This document shows, one piece after another, positions 37,070-46,207 of a DNA stretch of 64,000 nt (positions within the stretch are counted from its first letter, which is position 1; each line of letters starts with the position of its first letter). Under the pieces are notes generated by a model. That model did no database searches, was not told the origin of the DNA, and was given only the letters and a program-made list of their open reading frames with translations. A program made the position numbers and the translations under genes. Source of the stretch: CAG-873 sp910578365 (GTDB taxonomy: Bacteria; Bacteroidota; Bacteroidia; Bacteroidales; Muribaculaceae); NCBI GenBank assembly GCA_951635545.1, contig OX620685.1:744001-808000 (forward strand), written 5' to 3'.

Positions 37070-37606
37070 ATGAGAAATAGAATTATACGACTATACTATC
37101 GTGCCAAGGATCTTAGCGTCCGCAGATTTTGGGAGAATATCGGAAGATGGTTTTCCTATTTCAATATATCACGTCGTATCTATGACTTTGATTATTCAAG
37201 CATTCTCGCTGTTGAACGGCATCAGATAAGCCGAGTGCGCGATTCAATAGCTCATTTCCATAATCATCTGTACGCCGAGCGTGATATTGAACGCCTTAAT
37301 CTTGCTATAAGGTTGTTGGACATTATAGAAGAGGACGGATGTAGCGAACGTGTCGGCAAGCCTTTTAACTTAGTAAAAAGTGAAAGCAAGGAGAATTTGT
37401 ATGAAATTGAAGACGATCCTGAATCATACTACACAATTCCGGTTTATGTGAATTACAAAAATGCCATGCGTTTTAGTAAGATAGAATTGTCCAGATATAC
37501 AGATAGTAAAGATGGCGCACTGTGGCAATCACATCTGAGAGTTGAAAAGGCATGGCATATCTACCATACACTCAGGCTTTACTTTATGCGAAGCTGGTGG
37601 GATTGA
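37070..37606 (+). CDS. 178-aa hypothetical protein
   Basis: Starts 4 bases after the ATPase stop, so almost certainly co-transcribed. Rich in arginine, tyrosine and histidine, probably helical, with no signal peptide or membrane segment and no family I recognise. It ends RSWWD, just before a long hairpin. Confidence 0.55.
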   Translation: MRNRIIRLYYRAKDLSVRRFWENIGRWFSYFNISRRIYDFDYSSILAVERHQISRVRDSIAHFHNHLYAERDIERLNLAIRLLDIIEEDGCSERVGKPFNLVKSESKENLYEIEDDPESYYTIPVYVNYKNAMRFSKIELSRYTDSKDGALWQSHLRVEKAWHIYHTLRLYFMRSWWD

Positions 37607-37634
37607 TTTCATATTAACTCTTGAGTGCTGAACA

Positions 37635-37685
37635 AAACAGTGGATTAAATTGTCTATAAAGACATAAAATTTTAATCCACTGTTT
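37635..37685 (+). promoter_or_regulatory. 15-bp perfect hairpin abutting a start codon
   Basis: AAACAGTGGATTAAA (37635-37649) pairs with TTTAATCCACTGTTT (37671-37685), with an inner GTC/GAC pair. The ATG of the membrane protein gene follows only four bases later (37690). The structure would bury the ribosome entry region or terminate the preceding operon. Confidence 0.6.
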
Positions 37686-37689
37686 GCTT

Positions 37690-39096
37690 ATGAGAAATAC
37701 GCCCCAGCGCACGAGGAGCTATACTCCCCCTACCCGGGACAAAATTTTTATCTGGAGTGCCGTTGTTGCCGGATGTAGCATCATGGCTTTACTTGGTCGT
37801 CACGCCGCCATTCATCGTTTTGGCACAGACCTATTTACCGGCAATATACTCTTTGCCGTTTTCTTTGTCCTCTCAATCGGCCTTTATTGCGGTTTTCAAT
37901 CGGTAATCGAAGATGTGTTCAACCGCCTCTCGACTCTTTTTCGCCGCCGTGAAGTCATGGCTATTGCCGAGACACCGACCGGTGAAAAGGTCTCGGTATC
38001 CACGACAGATGTGCCGGAAATACAGGAGCAATGCTCAACGCCGATTCCAGAAACTGCTTGTGTAGCAGAGAACAAAGGAGAATCGAAAGTCGCCATTCCC
38101 ATGAATGAAAACCGACCGTTTGAGGTATTGGAAATTGTAGACGGTATGCGTCATATACGTTTCCCTGATGGAGAAGAGGCTTATGTAGGCATGGAATTAT
38201 CTGACGATGAGATTATGATTGAGAAATCATATAATGATTCGAGAGACTATGATGCTGAACTTGAGGAAGCATACAACGTATATCTTGACTCTATGACAGA
38301 TGAGGAGCGTTATGACCATGAGCACGGAGTTACCCGCATTCAAAAGAAGCGGGAATATGATGAAGATGTAGGTTTCTTCTCATCGGTATGCATTCAGGAT
38401 GTTCACAAGAATCCGGACGGGTCCACTTTGATAGAGGAAACAGAGCAAGAGGTTTACGTTACTCCCGATGGTTCGGTGTATTATCTTGAGGACATGGGTC
38501 CAATTTGTGATTTTTATGAGAAACACAAAGACAATATCGAATCGCATGAGGAGATAATGACACGAAAACAGCGATGTGATGAGGCGTTTAACGAACTAAA
38601 ACGTCACGAAGAACTATATAATCTTGAACAAGTGTCGTTTATCTGTGCATATATTACACATACGATGGAACAGTTCATGGAGTCTCACGAACTGGACAAA
38701 CTACACAATAATGCAAAAATCTGGACAGTCAATCCGTTAGCCCGGTTCGATACTGTTCAGCTACGGAGCAATCACCTGTCAAAAGAAGACCTGAAGCATC
38801 TTGGCTATAATGTCGGGAAATTCCTGAAACTGAAAGGCGAAAACATCGCCTTATTCATCAAGAATGTATTTGCTGAAAGTTTCGGCACCGTGCAGGTAGG
38901 AACTATTATTGCGAAACTTGCCGATAGGAATCCGGGGAAAGACCGCATTCCTTTACTCTCTGCCAAAGAAATGAATTATCTTTTCGAGCATTATAAACGC
39001 TATAAGACCATTAATCTCGACATTATCCCCAAGAGATTGGCAGAGGAAGAGGTTAAAGCCAAATTAGAGGCTGCTAAAAAGAAGAATAGGAAATAA
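37690..39096 (+). CDS. Membrane protein with acidic middle and module-shared C-terminal domain
   Basis: 468 aa from the ATG at 37690. Two membrane segments lie near the N-terminus (about residues 19-38 and 52-72). A long acidic stretch and repeated tyrosine/aspartate-rich segments follow. A C-terminal domain (LSKEDLKHLGYNVGKFLKLK, then ENIALFIKNVF) is homologous to residues 165-225 of the module 1 protein at 13504. The tail is lysine-rich. Function unknown; the association with two related integrases suggests an element-encoded process. Confidence 0.7.
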   Translation: MRNTPQRTRSYTPPTRDKIFIWSAVVAGCSIMALLGRHAAIHRFGTDLFTGNILFAVFFVLSIGLYCGFQSVIEDVFNRLSTLFRRREVMAIAETPTGEKVSVSTTDVPEIQEQCSTPIPETACVAENKGESKVAIPMNENRPFEVLEIVDGMRHIRFPDGEEAYVGMELSDDEIMIEKSYNDSRDYDAELEEAYNVYLDSMTDEERYDHEHGVTRIQKKREYDEDVGFFSSVCIQDVHKNPDGSTLIEETEQEVYVTPDGSVYYLEDMGPICDFYEKHKDNIESHEEIMTRKQRCDEAFNELKRHEELYNLEQVSFICAYITHTMEQFMESHELDKLHNNAKIWTVNPLARFDTVQLRSNHLSKEDLKHLGYNVGKFLKLKGENIALFIKNVFAESFGTVQVGTIIAKLADRNPGKDRIPLLSAKEMNYLFEHYKRYKTINLDIIPKRLAEEEVKAKLEAAKKKNRK

Positions 39097-39121
39097 CAAG
39101 GGAACTTTCCGGTATAGTATT

Positions 39122-39163
39122 GGCGAATAGCCGTGACTTTTGTCATGGTTATTCGCCCTTTTG
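39122..39163. terminator. Bidirectional terminator
   Basis: GGCGAATAGCC (39122-39132) pairs with GGTTATTCGCC (39147-39157) with one mismatch, followed by CTTTTG. It separates convergent genes at 39096 and 39164. Confidence 0.7.
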
Positions 39164-39606
39164 TTATAAATCAAGCTTATAAAGCACATGAACACACAGC
39201 GGAGAATCATCCGACAGATTAGGATGCCTGAACTCTCCGGCCTTTACCATTCCAATCTTTTGCATCACACGCTCTGACGGGGCATTTATCTTTGCAGTGA
39301 AAGAAAACAGCCTTTCAATTCCCGCACTCTTTGCCAGACTCAGCACAGCTTTGGCGGCTTCGGTTGCATATCCCTGATTGTGATAATCAGCGGCAAGACG
39401 CCACCCTATTTCAACTCCGGGAGTGAAGTCTGCATCGAAACCAATCTCATGCAGTCCAACATATCCGATAAACTCCCCTGTAGACTTTATTTCCAAAGCA
39501 TAGAGCCCCCAATCCTTTTGACTGAACTCATTCTGTATCCGTCTGTAAAATGCCTCCGTCTCGGAATCATTTAGAATTGCCGGAAAATAACGCATAACGC
39601 GAACGT
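39164..39606 (-). pseudogene. GNAT acetyltransferase, N-terminus removed by IS3
   Basis: The remaining residues match the RimJ/RimL-type GNAT family (Acetyltransf_3): NVRVMRYFPAIL, then EIGWRLAADYHNQGYATEA (acetyl-CoA loop) and NAPSERVMQKIGM. The frame runs into IS3 copy D at 39607, so the first 20 to 25 residues and the start are missing. The ATG at 39595 is internal. Confidence 0.78.
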
Positions 39607-39826
39607 TGTGGCGTCCTGAAAAATATTGACGGGTCAGAGGGTTTGAGATTATGAATGAATGTTAAACAGTCCGAAGACTGTGGAGACATGCAGGTATGAG
39701 CCTGAGATCCCCGAGGTTGGGGTAAAATCCTCCGGGGCTCGATGCCCCGGGGATTTTTGAGACTTGCAGTGCAATCACCGTCAGTCCCGTCGGTTGGGGT
39801 ATGCAAAAGTACTGAAAAATCTTGAC

Positions 39827-40708
39827 TCATGCAGATTTCAGGTAATATTTTTTCCAGAGCTTACGTCCGGGTACCGCTCCGCGATGCACTTCATCGGGAG
39901 TCAGCATGCCGAGACTGAGGTGCGGTCGGCGGGTATGGTAAGTGTTGATTACATCCTCCAGCACCTGCCGTATGTTGTCCTTCCTTACGTCCATATGCTT
40001 CAGAAACTCCTCTTTAAGTATGCCGTTTACCCTTTCGGCAATTCCGTTGTTACGTGGGTCGTGCCCTTCCGTCATGCTGATTCGGGCGTGGCGTCTACGA
40101 AGCATTTCCACGTAGGGTTTGGCACAATACTGAAGTCCCTTGTCCGAGTGGTGTATGGGATGCTGACCTCTCCTGCATTGCCTGAAAGCCATCTTCAATG
40201 CCGTCATGGCGTTCTCATGCCGCATGTTATCGGCAATCTCCCATCCCACTATTTTCTTCGAATAGGCATCCGTAATCAGAAACAGATAGTAAAATGTATT
40301 CTGATCAGGAAGCCATATATATGTTATGTCGCTTACCCACAACTGGTTTATGTCATCAGGCGCGAAGTCTTTCCGTAGATCCGGATAGACCTTCATTCCG
40401 TGATCGGAGAAGGTTGTCCTTGTCCTGCGGACTCGGGGACGTATCAGAAGATTATGCCTGTTCATGATATCGAACAGGCGGTCACGGCCTATGTCGAGAC
40501 AGAACTCCTTACGTAACCTGTCCTTCATCTTTCTGACTCCGAGTGCCGGAAGATCCTCTCGTATCGAGCGAACGCATTCCAGGATGCGGTCTTCGTCAAT
40601 GGCATCCTTGAACGACCTTTTGAAAAAGGCATACCACGCTTGTTTAGTCACCCCAAGCAACCCGCATGCCTCGCTGACACTCAGGTCACGGGACATGCGC
40701 AAGCGCAT
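39827..40708 (-). CDS. IS3 OrfB transposase (copy D)
   Basis: 293 residues, identical to copies A and B, DDE residues present. Confidence 0.9.
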   Translation of the reverse strand: MRLRMSRDLSVSEACGLLGVTKQAWYAFFKRSFKDAIDEDRILECVRSIREDLPALGVRKMKDRLRKEFCLDIGRDRLFDIMNRHNLLIRPRVRRTRTTFSDHGMKVYPDLRKDFAPDDINQLWVSDITYIWLPDQNTFYYLFLITDAYSKKIVGWEIADNMRHENAMTALKMAFRQCRRGQHPIHHSDKGLQYCAKPYVEMLRRRHARISMTEGHDPRNNGIAERVNGILKEEFLKHMDVRKDNIRQVLEDVINTYHTRRPHLSLGMLTPDEVHRGAVPGRKLWKKYYLKSA

Positions 40709-40710
40709 GG

Positions 40711-41211
40711 CTACTTGGTAGTTGATTTTTTTGACTGCGCAGGCTTTACAAGCTTCTTGTATTCGGCGATGACACCACTCTGGAACTCTTCACGCAGCTC
40801 TGCCTTTTTCCTGTCAGCCTCCAGTTTCTCTATCTTTCTGGTGGCGGCGTTTAACTTGCGTGTTAGATCCAGTATGGTCTGCTCGGTATCCGTGAGCCTG
40901 GTAGTGGGAGAGGTTTTCTTTGTCATTCCTTTCTTTTTTGTCGTTTGTGCCGGAGTTGCCAGGGACGATATGGCCTTTGTTGTCCGGCATCCGGAGCCGG
41001 GAATTAATGCTCCCGTCATGCGGCGCAGCCATTTGCTGATGCTTGACCGTGTGCCGCGATAGTCCGGGATTGCATTTACTATTGTAAACAATGTCCCGAC
41101 CGCAAAATTGTATTCCTCGTCAATCTGACTGAAACTTTTTCCGCTGCTGTGCCAGGCATTGATTGCCGAAATCTGAGATTCGTCCCAGAATTTTTTGTTT
41201 TCTTCACACAT
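40711..41211 (-). CDS. IS3 OrfA (copy D)
   Basis: 166 residues, identical to the other copies, with the seven-A slippery run for -1 frameshifting into OrfB. Confidence 0.85.
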   Translation of the reverse strand: MCEENKKFWDESQISAINAWHSSGKSFSQIDEEYNFAVGTLFTIVNAIPDYRGTRSSISKWLRRMTGALIPGSGCRTTKAISSLATPAQTTKKKGMTKKTSPTTRLTDTEQTILDLTRKLNAATRKIEKLEADRKKAELREEFQSGVIAEYKKLVKPAQSKKSTTK

Positions 41212-41261
41212 TTTACTAAAAAATGTTGAATCTGACGGTCAACACTTTTCCGGACTAGACA

Positions 41262-41893
41262 GTTGATCAGTTCTCCTTTTTCGTTACATAGAAGATGCAG
41301 CTTGAAGCCTACATACCAACCCATCGTACTCTTCCCCTTGGTCGCGATATCCTTGAAAACTTTCATGTTGAACTGGCGCTTGTTGTGTATAACCGGAATG
41401 CAGGTGCTGTCCACAAAGCTTATCCCCGTGCACTCTCCGAAACATGCAAGTCGCAGGAACATGGTCATAGCCACAAAACATCGGGGCATGACCTCCACGA
41501 AGCGGTTGTAGGAGAATGTCTGCGGAAACAGATGCTTCCAGTGAATGCGCACACATCCCAGATAATAGTGCTTGAAGTTTCGGTACGAATTGAAGTGGAA
41601 ACAGATCAGAATCGTGATGACCTCGGCATCCGACATCATGCGCTTTCTTTTCCGTTTTGGAGTGTCAGTTGTGGACGGAAGTGCATTTTTTGCCATCTCA
41701 CCCTCAAATTCTTTGCAGAAATCATCTGCAATACAAAAAATTTCAGTAACTTTACTTTCGGTAATCATGATACAGTATTTATTGTTTGGTACCTCTAAAT
41801 TACTAAATATCAGCGAAATTACCAAAAGAATAGGCAACTTTTTCAAGCTGCCTATTCAACTTTTTTATAGCATTTCTTATCCCGAACTCGCGT
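41262..41893 (-). mobile_element. IS982 copy 3, 5' part only
   Basis: The element end CTTATCCCGAACTCGCGT lies at 41876-41893. The transposase reads normally from its N-terminus to NEKGELIN, then meets IS3 copy D. The 3' half is absent beyond IS3. It was itself inserted in copy 4. Confidence 0.85.
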
Positions 41894-42718
41894 TATTATC
41901 TGGGATGTGTGCGCATTCACTGGAAGCATCTGTTTCCGCAGACATTCTCCTACAACCGCTTCGTGGAGGTCATGCCCCGATGTTTTGTGGCTATGACCAT
42001 GTTCCTGCGACTTGCATGTTTCGGAGAGTGCACGGGAATAAGTTTTGTGGACAGCACCTGCATTCCGGTTATACACAACAAGCGCCAGTTCAACATGAAA
42101 GTTTTCAAGGATATCGCGACCAAGGGGAAGAGTACGATGGGTTGGTATGTAGGCTTCAAGCTGCATCTTCTATGTAACGAAAAAGGGGAACTGATCAACT
42201 TCGTATTGACACGTGCCAATGTGGACGACCGCAATGAGGCAGTCATCGACACACTGACTGACAGGGTGTTTGGAAAACTATACGCTGACAAGGGATATAT
42301 ATCGCAGTCTCTTTTCGGGCATCTTTGGGATGATGGCATACATATTGTGACAGGTCTTCGCTCGAACATGAAACAGCGTCTCATGCCGTTCTATGACAGG
42401 ATGATGCTTCGTAAAAGGAGCATCATCGAATCCATAAACGACATGCTGAAGAATGTGGCGCAGCTCGTCCACTCCCGCCATCGTAGTGTACACAACTTCC
42501 TCATGAACCTGCTTGCGGCAATGGGGGCGTATTGTTTCTTCGCCACAAAGCCGGAAGTGAACTTCGACTTTGAGGTACCCGAGTCAAACGGGCAGCTTGT
42601 CCTCTGGGATTAACAACACCAAACTGTACAAATAAATCAGGCGACCTTGAAAGGCCGCCCAATACTCTATGTCTTTTGCTTGGTTGAAAATCATAAAGTT
42701 CTTATCCCGAACTCGCGT
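41894..42718 (+). mobile_element. IS982 copy 4, 3' part only
   Basis: Opposite orientation to copy 3. It opens inside the transposase gene (YYLGCVRIHWKHL) and continues to the stop at 42613 and the terminal repeat ending 42718. About the first 28% of the gene is missing. Copies 3 and 4 share private variants (KGKSTMGWYVGF preceded by IATKG), consistent with one lineage. Confidence 0.85.
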
Positions 42719-42836
42719 AGATAAGACAAAATAAAATTGACCCCGTCGGCCAGAACGTTTTCAGGGGTCAATTCAAAATATTTTCAGGGGTCAATTCAAC
42801 CTTGGTCTAAGGGGTCATCCGAGCCTGGGTTTTCCA
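42719..42836 (-). mobile_element. Terminal 118-bp fragment of a second IS21 copy
   Basis: The reverse complement of the left 118 bases of the IS21 at 16009, including the last codons of istB and the end GGGGTCATCC...TTTTCCA at 42836. The rest of this copy is gone; IS982 copy 4 joins it at 42718. It marks the far end of the IS21-bounded rearranged block. Confidence 0.88.
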
Positions 42837-42927
42837 CTTGCGTTCATCGTTGCGAAATTTTTGGTGTTGTTTTGAAATTTTGTGGCTTCCGTTGCGCGGT
42901 TTTCGCTAAAATGACGTAACTTTGCTA

Positions 42928-43032
42928 TTTGTTAGCGTTCATTTTCGCTTTAACTTTGCAATGTGTTCCGTTTACGCTTGCAAAATTACGGAATATTCCG
43001 TGTTTTGCAATAGTTTTCACGGAATATTCCGC
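42928..43032 (+). promoter_or_regulatory. Promoter and paired palindromic operators of the XRE regulator
   Basis: TTTG (42928-42931) and TAACTTTG (42951-42958) are spaced 19 bp. ACGGAATATTCCGT (42988-43001, perfect palindrome) and ACGGAATATTCCGC (43019-43032) follow, with centres 31 bp apart (three helical turns), upstream of the ATG at 43068. Another TAACTTTG lies at 42917. This fits cooperative autorepression by the XRE protein. Confidence 0.7.
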
Positions 43033-43067
43033 TTTGAATATTGTTAAAAATTGTTACATCACTAATA

Positions 43068-43487
43068 ATGACCGATTTAGAATTAAAAGATTTACGACGG
43101 AAATTGGACTTGACCCAAGTTCAGTTGGCTCAACTCATCGGTGTTGACGTGAAAACCATCCAAAATTGGGAATCAGGGCGAAAGATTCCGCGCTCAAAAG
43201 ACGGAATATTGCGGTCGCTCCTTACAAAACCCCATGTTGTGTTCGGCGGTCAGCACGTTCAAAATGGCGATGCTATCAACGGCGACAAGATTGTTCAGGA
43301 AGTCGCCGACGTGAAAGAATCCGTTGATGAAGTTGTCCAAGAAGAAGTCAACATCAAAAAGGTTGTCGCGTGTGAAGCTGACCGCCTTTTGTCGCTGCTT
43401 GAAGCAAAGCAAAGGTCGCTTGATACGCTTATCGAGCAACAAGCCCGATTCCTGACTATTATTGAAAACCTATCAAAACCCCAATAA
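43068..43487 (+). CDS. XRE-family transcriptional regulator with coiled-coil tail
   Basis: 139 aa. The HTH_3/XRE domain occupies residues 1-50 (LDLTQVQLAQLIGVDVKTIQ, NWESG). The C-terminal half is a valine/glutamate-rich linker and a long helix (ADRLLSLLEAKQRSLDTLIE), likely for oligomerisation. The ATG at 43068 is preferred over 43041 because the alignable domain starts there. The two palindromes upstream are its probable operators. Confidence 0.85.
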   Translation: MTDLELKDLRRKLDLTQVQLAQLIGVDVKTIQNWESGRKIPRSKDGILRSLLTKPHVVFGGQHVQNGDAINGDKIVQEVADVKESVDEVVQEEVNIKKVVACEADRLLSLLEAKQRSLDTLIEQQARFLTIIENLSKPQ

Positions 43488-43489
43488 CG

Positions 43490-43672
43490 ATGATTGAAAT
43501 TGAAGTCAACAAATATTATGGCGTTCCGGCTTATTACTCCGTGATGCCGGAACAAATCTTTGATGCCCTTGAATTGGCATCCCTCAAAGGTGAAGAAACC
43601 GTCATGGTCAGCAAGGCACAATTCAACAAGATGATTGCCGATTATAAAATCAAGATGTCATGCAAGGGTTAA
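43490..43672 (+). CDS. 60-aa hypothetical protein
   Basis: Starts two bases after the XRE stop and overlaps the lipoprotein gene by 13 bases, so it is part of the same operon. Small mixed alpha/beta sequence, no recognisable motif. Confidence 0.6.
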   Translation: MIEIEVNKYYGVPAYYSVMPEQIFDALELASLKGEETVMVSKAQFNKMIADYKIKMSCKG

Positions 43673-44280
43673 GGCTCTTTATTTTCGCGTGTGGGCTTCT
43701 TTCCCTTGTCGGATGTACAAACGGTCAACCCTGTAAACAAAACACACCACAAGCCACGCAAACGACCACCACGACGGCATTAGACAATTTCATTGATGCG
43801 GCAATCGCTTCAACACCCAATTACATGAACAATGATGTCACTCGGTCGATGCTTGCCGACACAATCAAAGCCCGCATCAATCAGTATCAGGGCGGCAAGC
43901 TGCCGTTCTTGGCGGAATTACCGATGGAATATGAAATGTGCTTGCCTTACAATCAATATTCAAAGTTTGCCGGGCAATACGTTGTCAAATTCTCTTATTC
44001 CAACCGCCCGAATGATAGGATTATCACCTTTCAGGTGTTCGCCCGGATGAAGCCCGAACAAGTCGCAAACCTTGTTGACAATGCGAAATATTCGATGGAT
44101 GGGAAATTTTTGTTTTACCCTGACAATACACAAGAACATTGGTTTGAATTACCATCAGGGCGCGGGGTGACTGACAACCCCAAAATCAGTGTGACCACTG
44201 AATTTGATAATTCCCGAAGTGCCTTTTTCAATCTTGGCACTCTTATCATGGATGATGTCAGGTTCACCCCGGCGGAATAG
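43660..44280 (+). CDS. Lipoprotein
   Basis: 206 aa. The signal peptide LRLFIFACGLLSLVGC ends in a lipobox with the acylated cysteine at residue 19, then a threonine/glutamine-rich linker. The mature part is beta-rich, with no catalytic motif. Probably anchored to the inner leaflet or outer membrane of the envelope. Co-transcribed with the XRE regulator; perhaps an exclusion or envelope-modifying protein of this small element. Confidence 0.75.
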   Translation: MQGLRLFIFACGLLSLVGCTNGQPCKQNTPQATQTTTTTALDNFIDAAIASTPNYMNNDVTRSMLADTIKARINQYQGGKLPFLAELPMEYEMCLPYNQYSKFAGQYVVKFSYSNRPNDRIITFQVFARMKPEQVANLVDNAKYSMDGKFLFYPDNTQEHWFELPSGRGVTDNPKISVTTEFDNSRSAFFNLGTLIMDDVRFTPAE

Positions 44281-44425
44281 GATTGCCCGCCTTGATGCAA
44301 ATGCAATGCAACGAAATACATTTGCAATGCAAAATTGTGCAAAAGAAAAGAAAATAAATAATATTAATAGAATTATATATTTTTAGATAAAGGGCAAAAA
44401 CAAGTTTTTGCGGCTTTTATTAAAT

Positions 44426-45796
44426 CAATGATTCGGTAAAAATTACCGAAGTAGTTGAAAGTTAAGTTAATATATCGAATTGTCAAATACAAATGAATCG
44501 CCAAAGCGTTCATTATAAAAACATTAGACAATATGAACGTATTGGCGATTCTCAAAGACTTCACCTTTCGGTGTAAGTCGGTATTTGAAAATACTACAAC
44601 CAAGATGAGCAAAAGGTTCCTCAACTGGCTGATTTTAACAATACGCACTGTAGCGTTGATTCCGGGCAAAGTCAATTTTACCCGGCTGTCGCGCTATGGC
44701 GGTCGTACAGCCAAGACCTTTGCCTCCAATTTCAAGACATCCGTAGACTGGATGAAAGTCAACATAGGTATGGCGCAGGATTGTTTTGGACCGTCCGATG
44801 ACATGGCAGTGGCAATCGATCCGTCGTTCATTTCAAAGTCAGGCAGCCTGACGTATGGCATAGGCCGTTTCTGGTCAGGGGTGGCACAACGTGTCAAACG
44901 CGGTCTGGAGATAATGGCGATCGGGGCCATAAGCCTGAGTAAACATACATGTGTGATGCTCGGTGCTGTCCAGTCCCCGGACTTCAGGACTCTTGAATCC
45001 GAGAGACACATGTCAATGCTTGACTGGTATGTGGCACTTGTCAGGTCAAAGGCGACAGAACTGCTCTCACTGACGGATATTATGGTTGCCGATGCCTTTT
45101 TCTCCAAATATGAATTTGTGAATGAAGTGATTGGCATGGGATTTCGATTTGTCGGTAGATTACGTGCCAACTCATATCTGAGGTATCTGGCCATACCGGA
45201 TTCCTCCGCCCCGCGAAGACGCGGCAGAAAGAAAAAGTATGGAGAGAAAGTGGATTTCTCCAACCTTGACATGTCCGTGTTCACTTCATTCATATATGAG
45301 GATTCAAAAGGAAACAAAACCCGATGTCACACGGCGGTCGTACATTCGAGGGCATTGAAACGCGACATCCGTATCGTGGTCTGTCCGGTTGAAAACGCAG
45401 ACCCTCTTCTTTACTTCTCTACCGACACCGACATGAGACCTGAAAAGATCATCGGTTTCTACCGCACCCGCTTTCAGATTGAGTTCGGCATACGCGATGC
45501 CAAACAGTTTACAGGACTCCAATCGCAACAGACACGCGACAAAGACCGGCTTGACTTCGCTTTCAATCTTTCCTTCACTGCACTCAATGTCTGCAAGGAG
45601 GTCATAAGGAAAGATTATCCGGATCTTTCGTTAGCACAGTTCAAACGGCTTATGTTTGAATCTTATCTCGCCTCAACAATTATTTCGACTTGCGGAAAAT
45701 CTCCGCATCTCAAAATAATTCAGAAAATAAATCATCGGTTGGCTCAGTTAGCGGCTTAGCCTAGGATGAACAACCTCAAATTTTACCGAATCATTG
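44426..45796 (+). mobile_element. IS4-family element, intact copy
   Basis: 1371 bp flanked by TTAAAT (44420-44425 and 45797-45802). The ends are inverted copies of CAATGATTCGGTAAAA. Inserted between the lipoprotein gene and the HTH gene without breaking a visible frame. Confidence 0.92.
44533..45759 (+). CDS. IS4-family transposase
   Basis: 408 aa. First D in MAVAIDPSFISK, second D in ILVADAFF-type MVADAFFSKYEF, and the YREK signature FYRTRFQIEFGIRDAKQ carrying the catalytic E. The start MNVLAILKDFTF gives full length. A diverged truncated copy lies at 24233-25455. Confidence 0.9.
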   Translation: MNVLAILKDFTFRCKSVFENTTTKMSKRFLNWLILTIRTVALIPGKVNFTRLSRYGGRTAKTFASNFKTSVDWMKVNIGMAQDCFGPSDDMAVAIDPSFISKSGSLTYGIGRFWSGVAQRVKRGLEIMAIGAISLSKHTCVMLGAVQSPDFRTLESERHMSMLDWYVALVRSKATELLSLTDIMVADAFFSKYEFVNEVIGMGFRFVGRLRANSYLRYLAIPDSSAPRRRGRKKKYGEKVDFSNLDMSVFTSFIYEDSKGNKTRCHTAVVHSRALKRDIRIVVCPVENADPLLYFSTDTDMRPEKIIGFYRTRFQIEFGIRDAKQFTGLQSQQTRDKDRLDFAFNLSFTALNVCKEVIRKDYPDLSLAQFKRLMFESYLASTIISTCGKSPHLKIIQKINHRLAQLAA

Positions 45797-45913
45797 TTAA
45801 ATATAAAATATTGAAATTTAGAATCTTAACTCAAAGAAAAACCTTTTGCAATGCAAATGCACAGCACTTGGAGAACAAAAGGATTTCAAGATTTATAAAT
45901 CAAGCGTTTAGCG

Positions 45914-46207
45914 ATGAAAAAATCAGTCAACCCCCAAGCGATTGAAATAACGCGCCGATTCTTCCAAGCCCTGAACCTTGCAATCGAGTTGGGCAAGGTG
46001 GATGGCATCAAGGGTTTTTGTGAAAAACACCACTTGAACCGGGTAAAATATGCAACCTTGAAAACGACCATCGACAAGCCCATTGATGAAATGACTTATA
46101 AGTGCATTGACGTGGACGCATTGGCGGGCATCTGCAACGACTGCGGGGTGTCGGCTGATTGGTTATTGCTTGGGCGGGGTGACATACTTAAAACGGATGC
46201 GAAATGA
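45914..46207 (+). CDS. Small HTH-like regulator
   Basis: 97 aa. Helical, with IKGFCEKHHLNRVKYATLKT and a C-terminal CGVSADWLLLGRGDI motif typical of phage-repressor-like N-terminal domains of Bacteroidota, which end SxxWLLtGeG. Overlaps the integrase start by 4 bases. Likely excisionase or repressor of the 43-47.5 kb element. Confidence 0.7.
   Translation: MKKSVNPQAIEITRRFFQALNLAIELGKVDGIKGFCEKHHLNRVKYATLKTTIDKPIDEMTYKCIDVDALAGICNDCGVSADWLLLGRGDILKTDAK

Larger units (their letters stand above)
39607..41261 (-). mobile_element. IS3-family element, copy D
   Basis: 1655 bp, same length and encoded proteins as copies A and B. Left flank is the GNAT gene, right flank the interior of an IS982 transposase. 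No matching flanking duplication, so one side has been replaced by deletion or recombination. Confidence 0.92.
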
